A stretch of DNA of 64,000 bases from Parabacteroides hominis (GTDB taxonomy: Bacteria; Bacteroidota; Bacteroidia; Bacteroidales; Tannerellaceae). Each line of letters opens with the position of its first letter. Within the stretch, counting starts at the first letter, position 1. The position numbers were made by a program, and so were the translations under genes. The DNA lies in the NCBI RefSeq assembly GCF_014287585.1, contig NZ_JACOOJ010000029.1, forward strand, positions 3,403-67,402, read 5' to 3'. The notes beneath the pieces are model-generated. The model searched no databases and had not been told where the DNA came from. It was given only the letters and a program-made list of their open reading frames with translations. Positions 63,905-64,000 of the stretch are shown in pieces.

Positions 63905-64000
63905 TTATACACAAATCATCATTCTTTTGAGAAGTTCTATGCTTGCTCGTCCATAACACATTCTTTTAATCATCTTTAATTTGTTGACAAATCCTTCGGT
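63905..64000 (-). mobile_element. ISL3-like transposase C-terminus (runs off window)
   Basis: The minus-strand frame from the window edge reads TEGFVNKLKMIKRMCYGRAS, then IELLKRMMICV and a stop at 63905-63907. NKLK-IKR-YGRA is the usual end of ISL3-family transposases. Only 31 codons are visible, so completeness cannot be judged. Confidence 0.75.

Overview
The window looks like a chromosomal segment from a gut Bacteroidales bacterium. Parabacteroides or a close relative is my best guess, from gene content rather than a search. The evidence is a SusC/SusD polysaccharide locus, many TAnnTTTG -7 promoter boxes of the Bacteroidetes type, a fused SecDF, a hybrid histidine kinase with an ABC-type sensor, meso-diaminopimelate dehydrogenase, DUF4468 and GLPGLI proteins, and a long-form urocanase in a five-gene hut operon.

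Layout. 1-8.2 kb: a glycan utilisation locus (SusC partial, SusD, DUF3823 lipoprotein, terminator, GH130, GH2), probably for a beta-mannoside or glycoprotein-type glycan. 8.3-12.3 kb: a Fic protein behind a palindromic promoter, two tandem metallophosphoesterases, and purU. 12.4-13.5 kb: a non-coding repeat island. 13.5-19.1 kb: S41 protease, PfkB kinase, three identical tRNA-Asn genes, trmB with an apparently leaderless transcript, and an Mrp ATPase without the usual CxxC. 19.2-25.6 kb: the minus-strand operon hutU-ftcD-hutI-fchA-hutH, a complete route from histidine to glutamate through formimino-THF. 25.7-40.6 kb: secDF, two DUF4468 proteins, NfeD plus flotillin, an AAA/PD-(D/E)XK protein, two overlapping rhomboids followed by an EEP-family phosphatase/nuclease, HU, argS, and a ferritin-like/VIT1 fusion. 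40.6-42.2 kb: a second repeat island related to the first. 42.2-52.2 kb: topA, a hybrid histidine kinase split by an apparent 1-nt deletion, a TPR protein, nagB, an FprA flavoprotein, lgt and ddh.

52.3-64 kb is a degenerate, AT-rich accessory region. It has an intact response regulator and lipoprotein/barrel protein, then decayed partial copies of both, a TonB-type outer-membrane protein coupled to a GLPGLI protein, the tail of a dead ABC exporter, and a run of small tandemly duplicated membrane or orphan proteins. A possible polymorphic-toxin C-terminal fragment follows, cut off by a broken IS transposase. The window ends in the C-terminus of an ISL3-like transposase.

The most unusual material is (i) the two palindrome-rich composite repeats at 12.4-13.2 and 40.6-41.8 kb, (ii) the possible orphan toxin/immunity remnant at 60.5-62.5 kb, (iii) the serial partial duplications at 52.3-60.5 kb, and (iv) the Fic promoter embedded in a perfect-arm hairpin. 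No CRISPR array, rRNA or prophage is visible.
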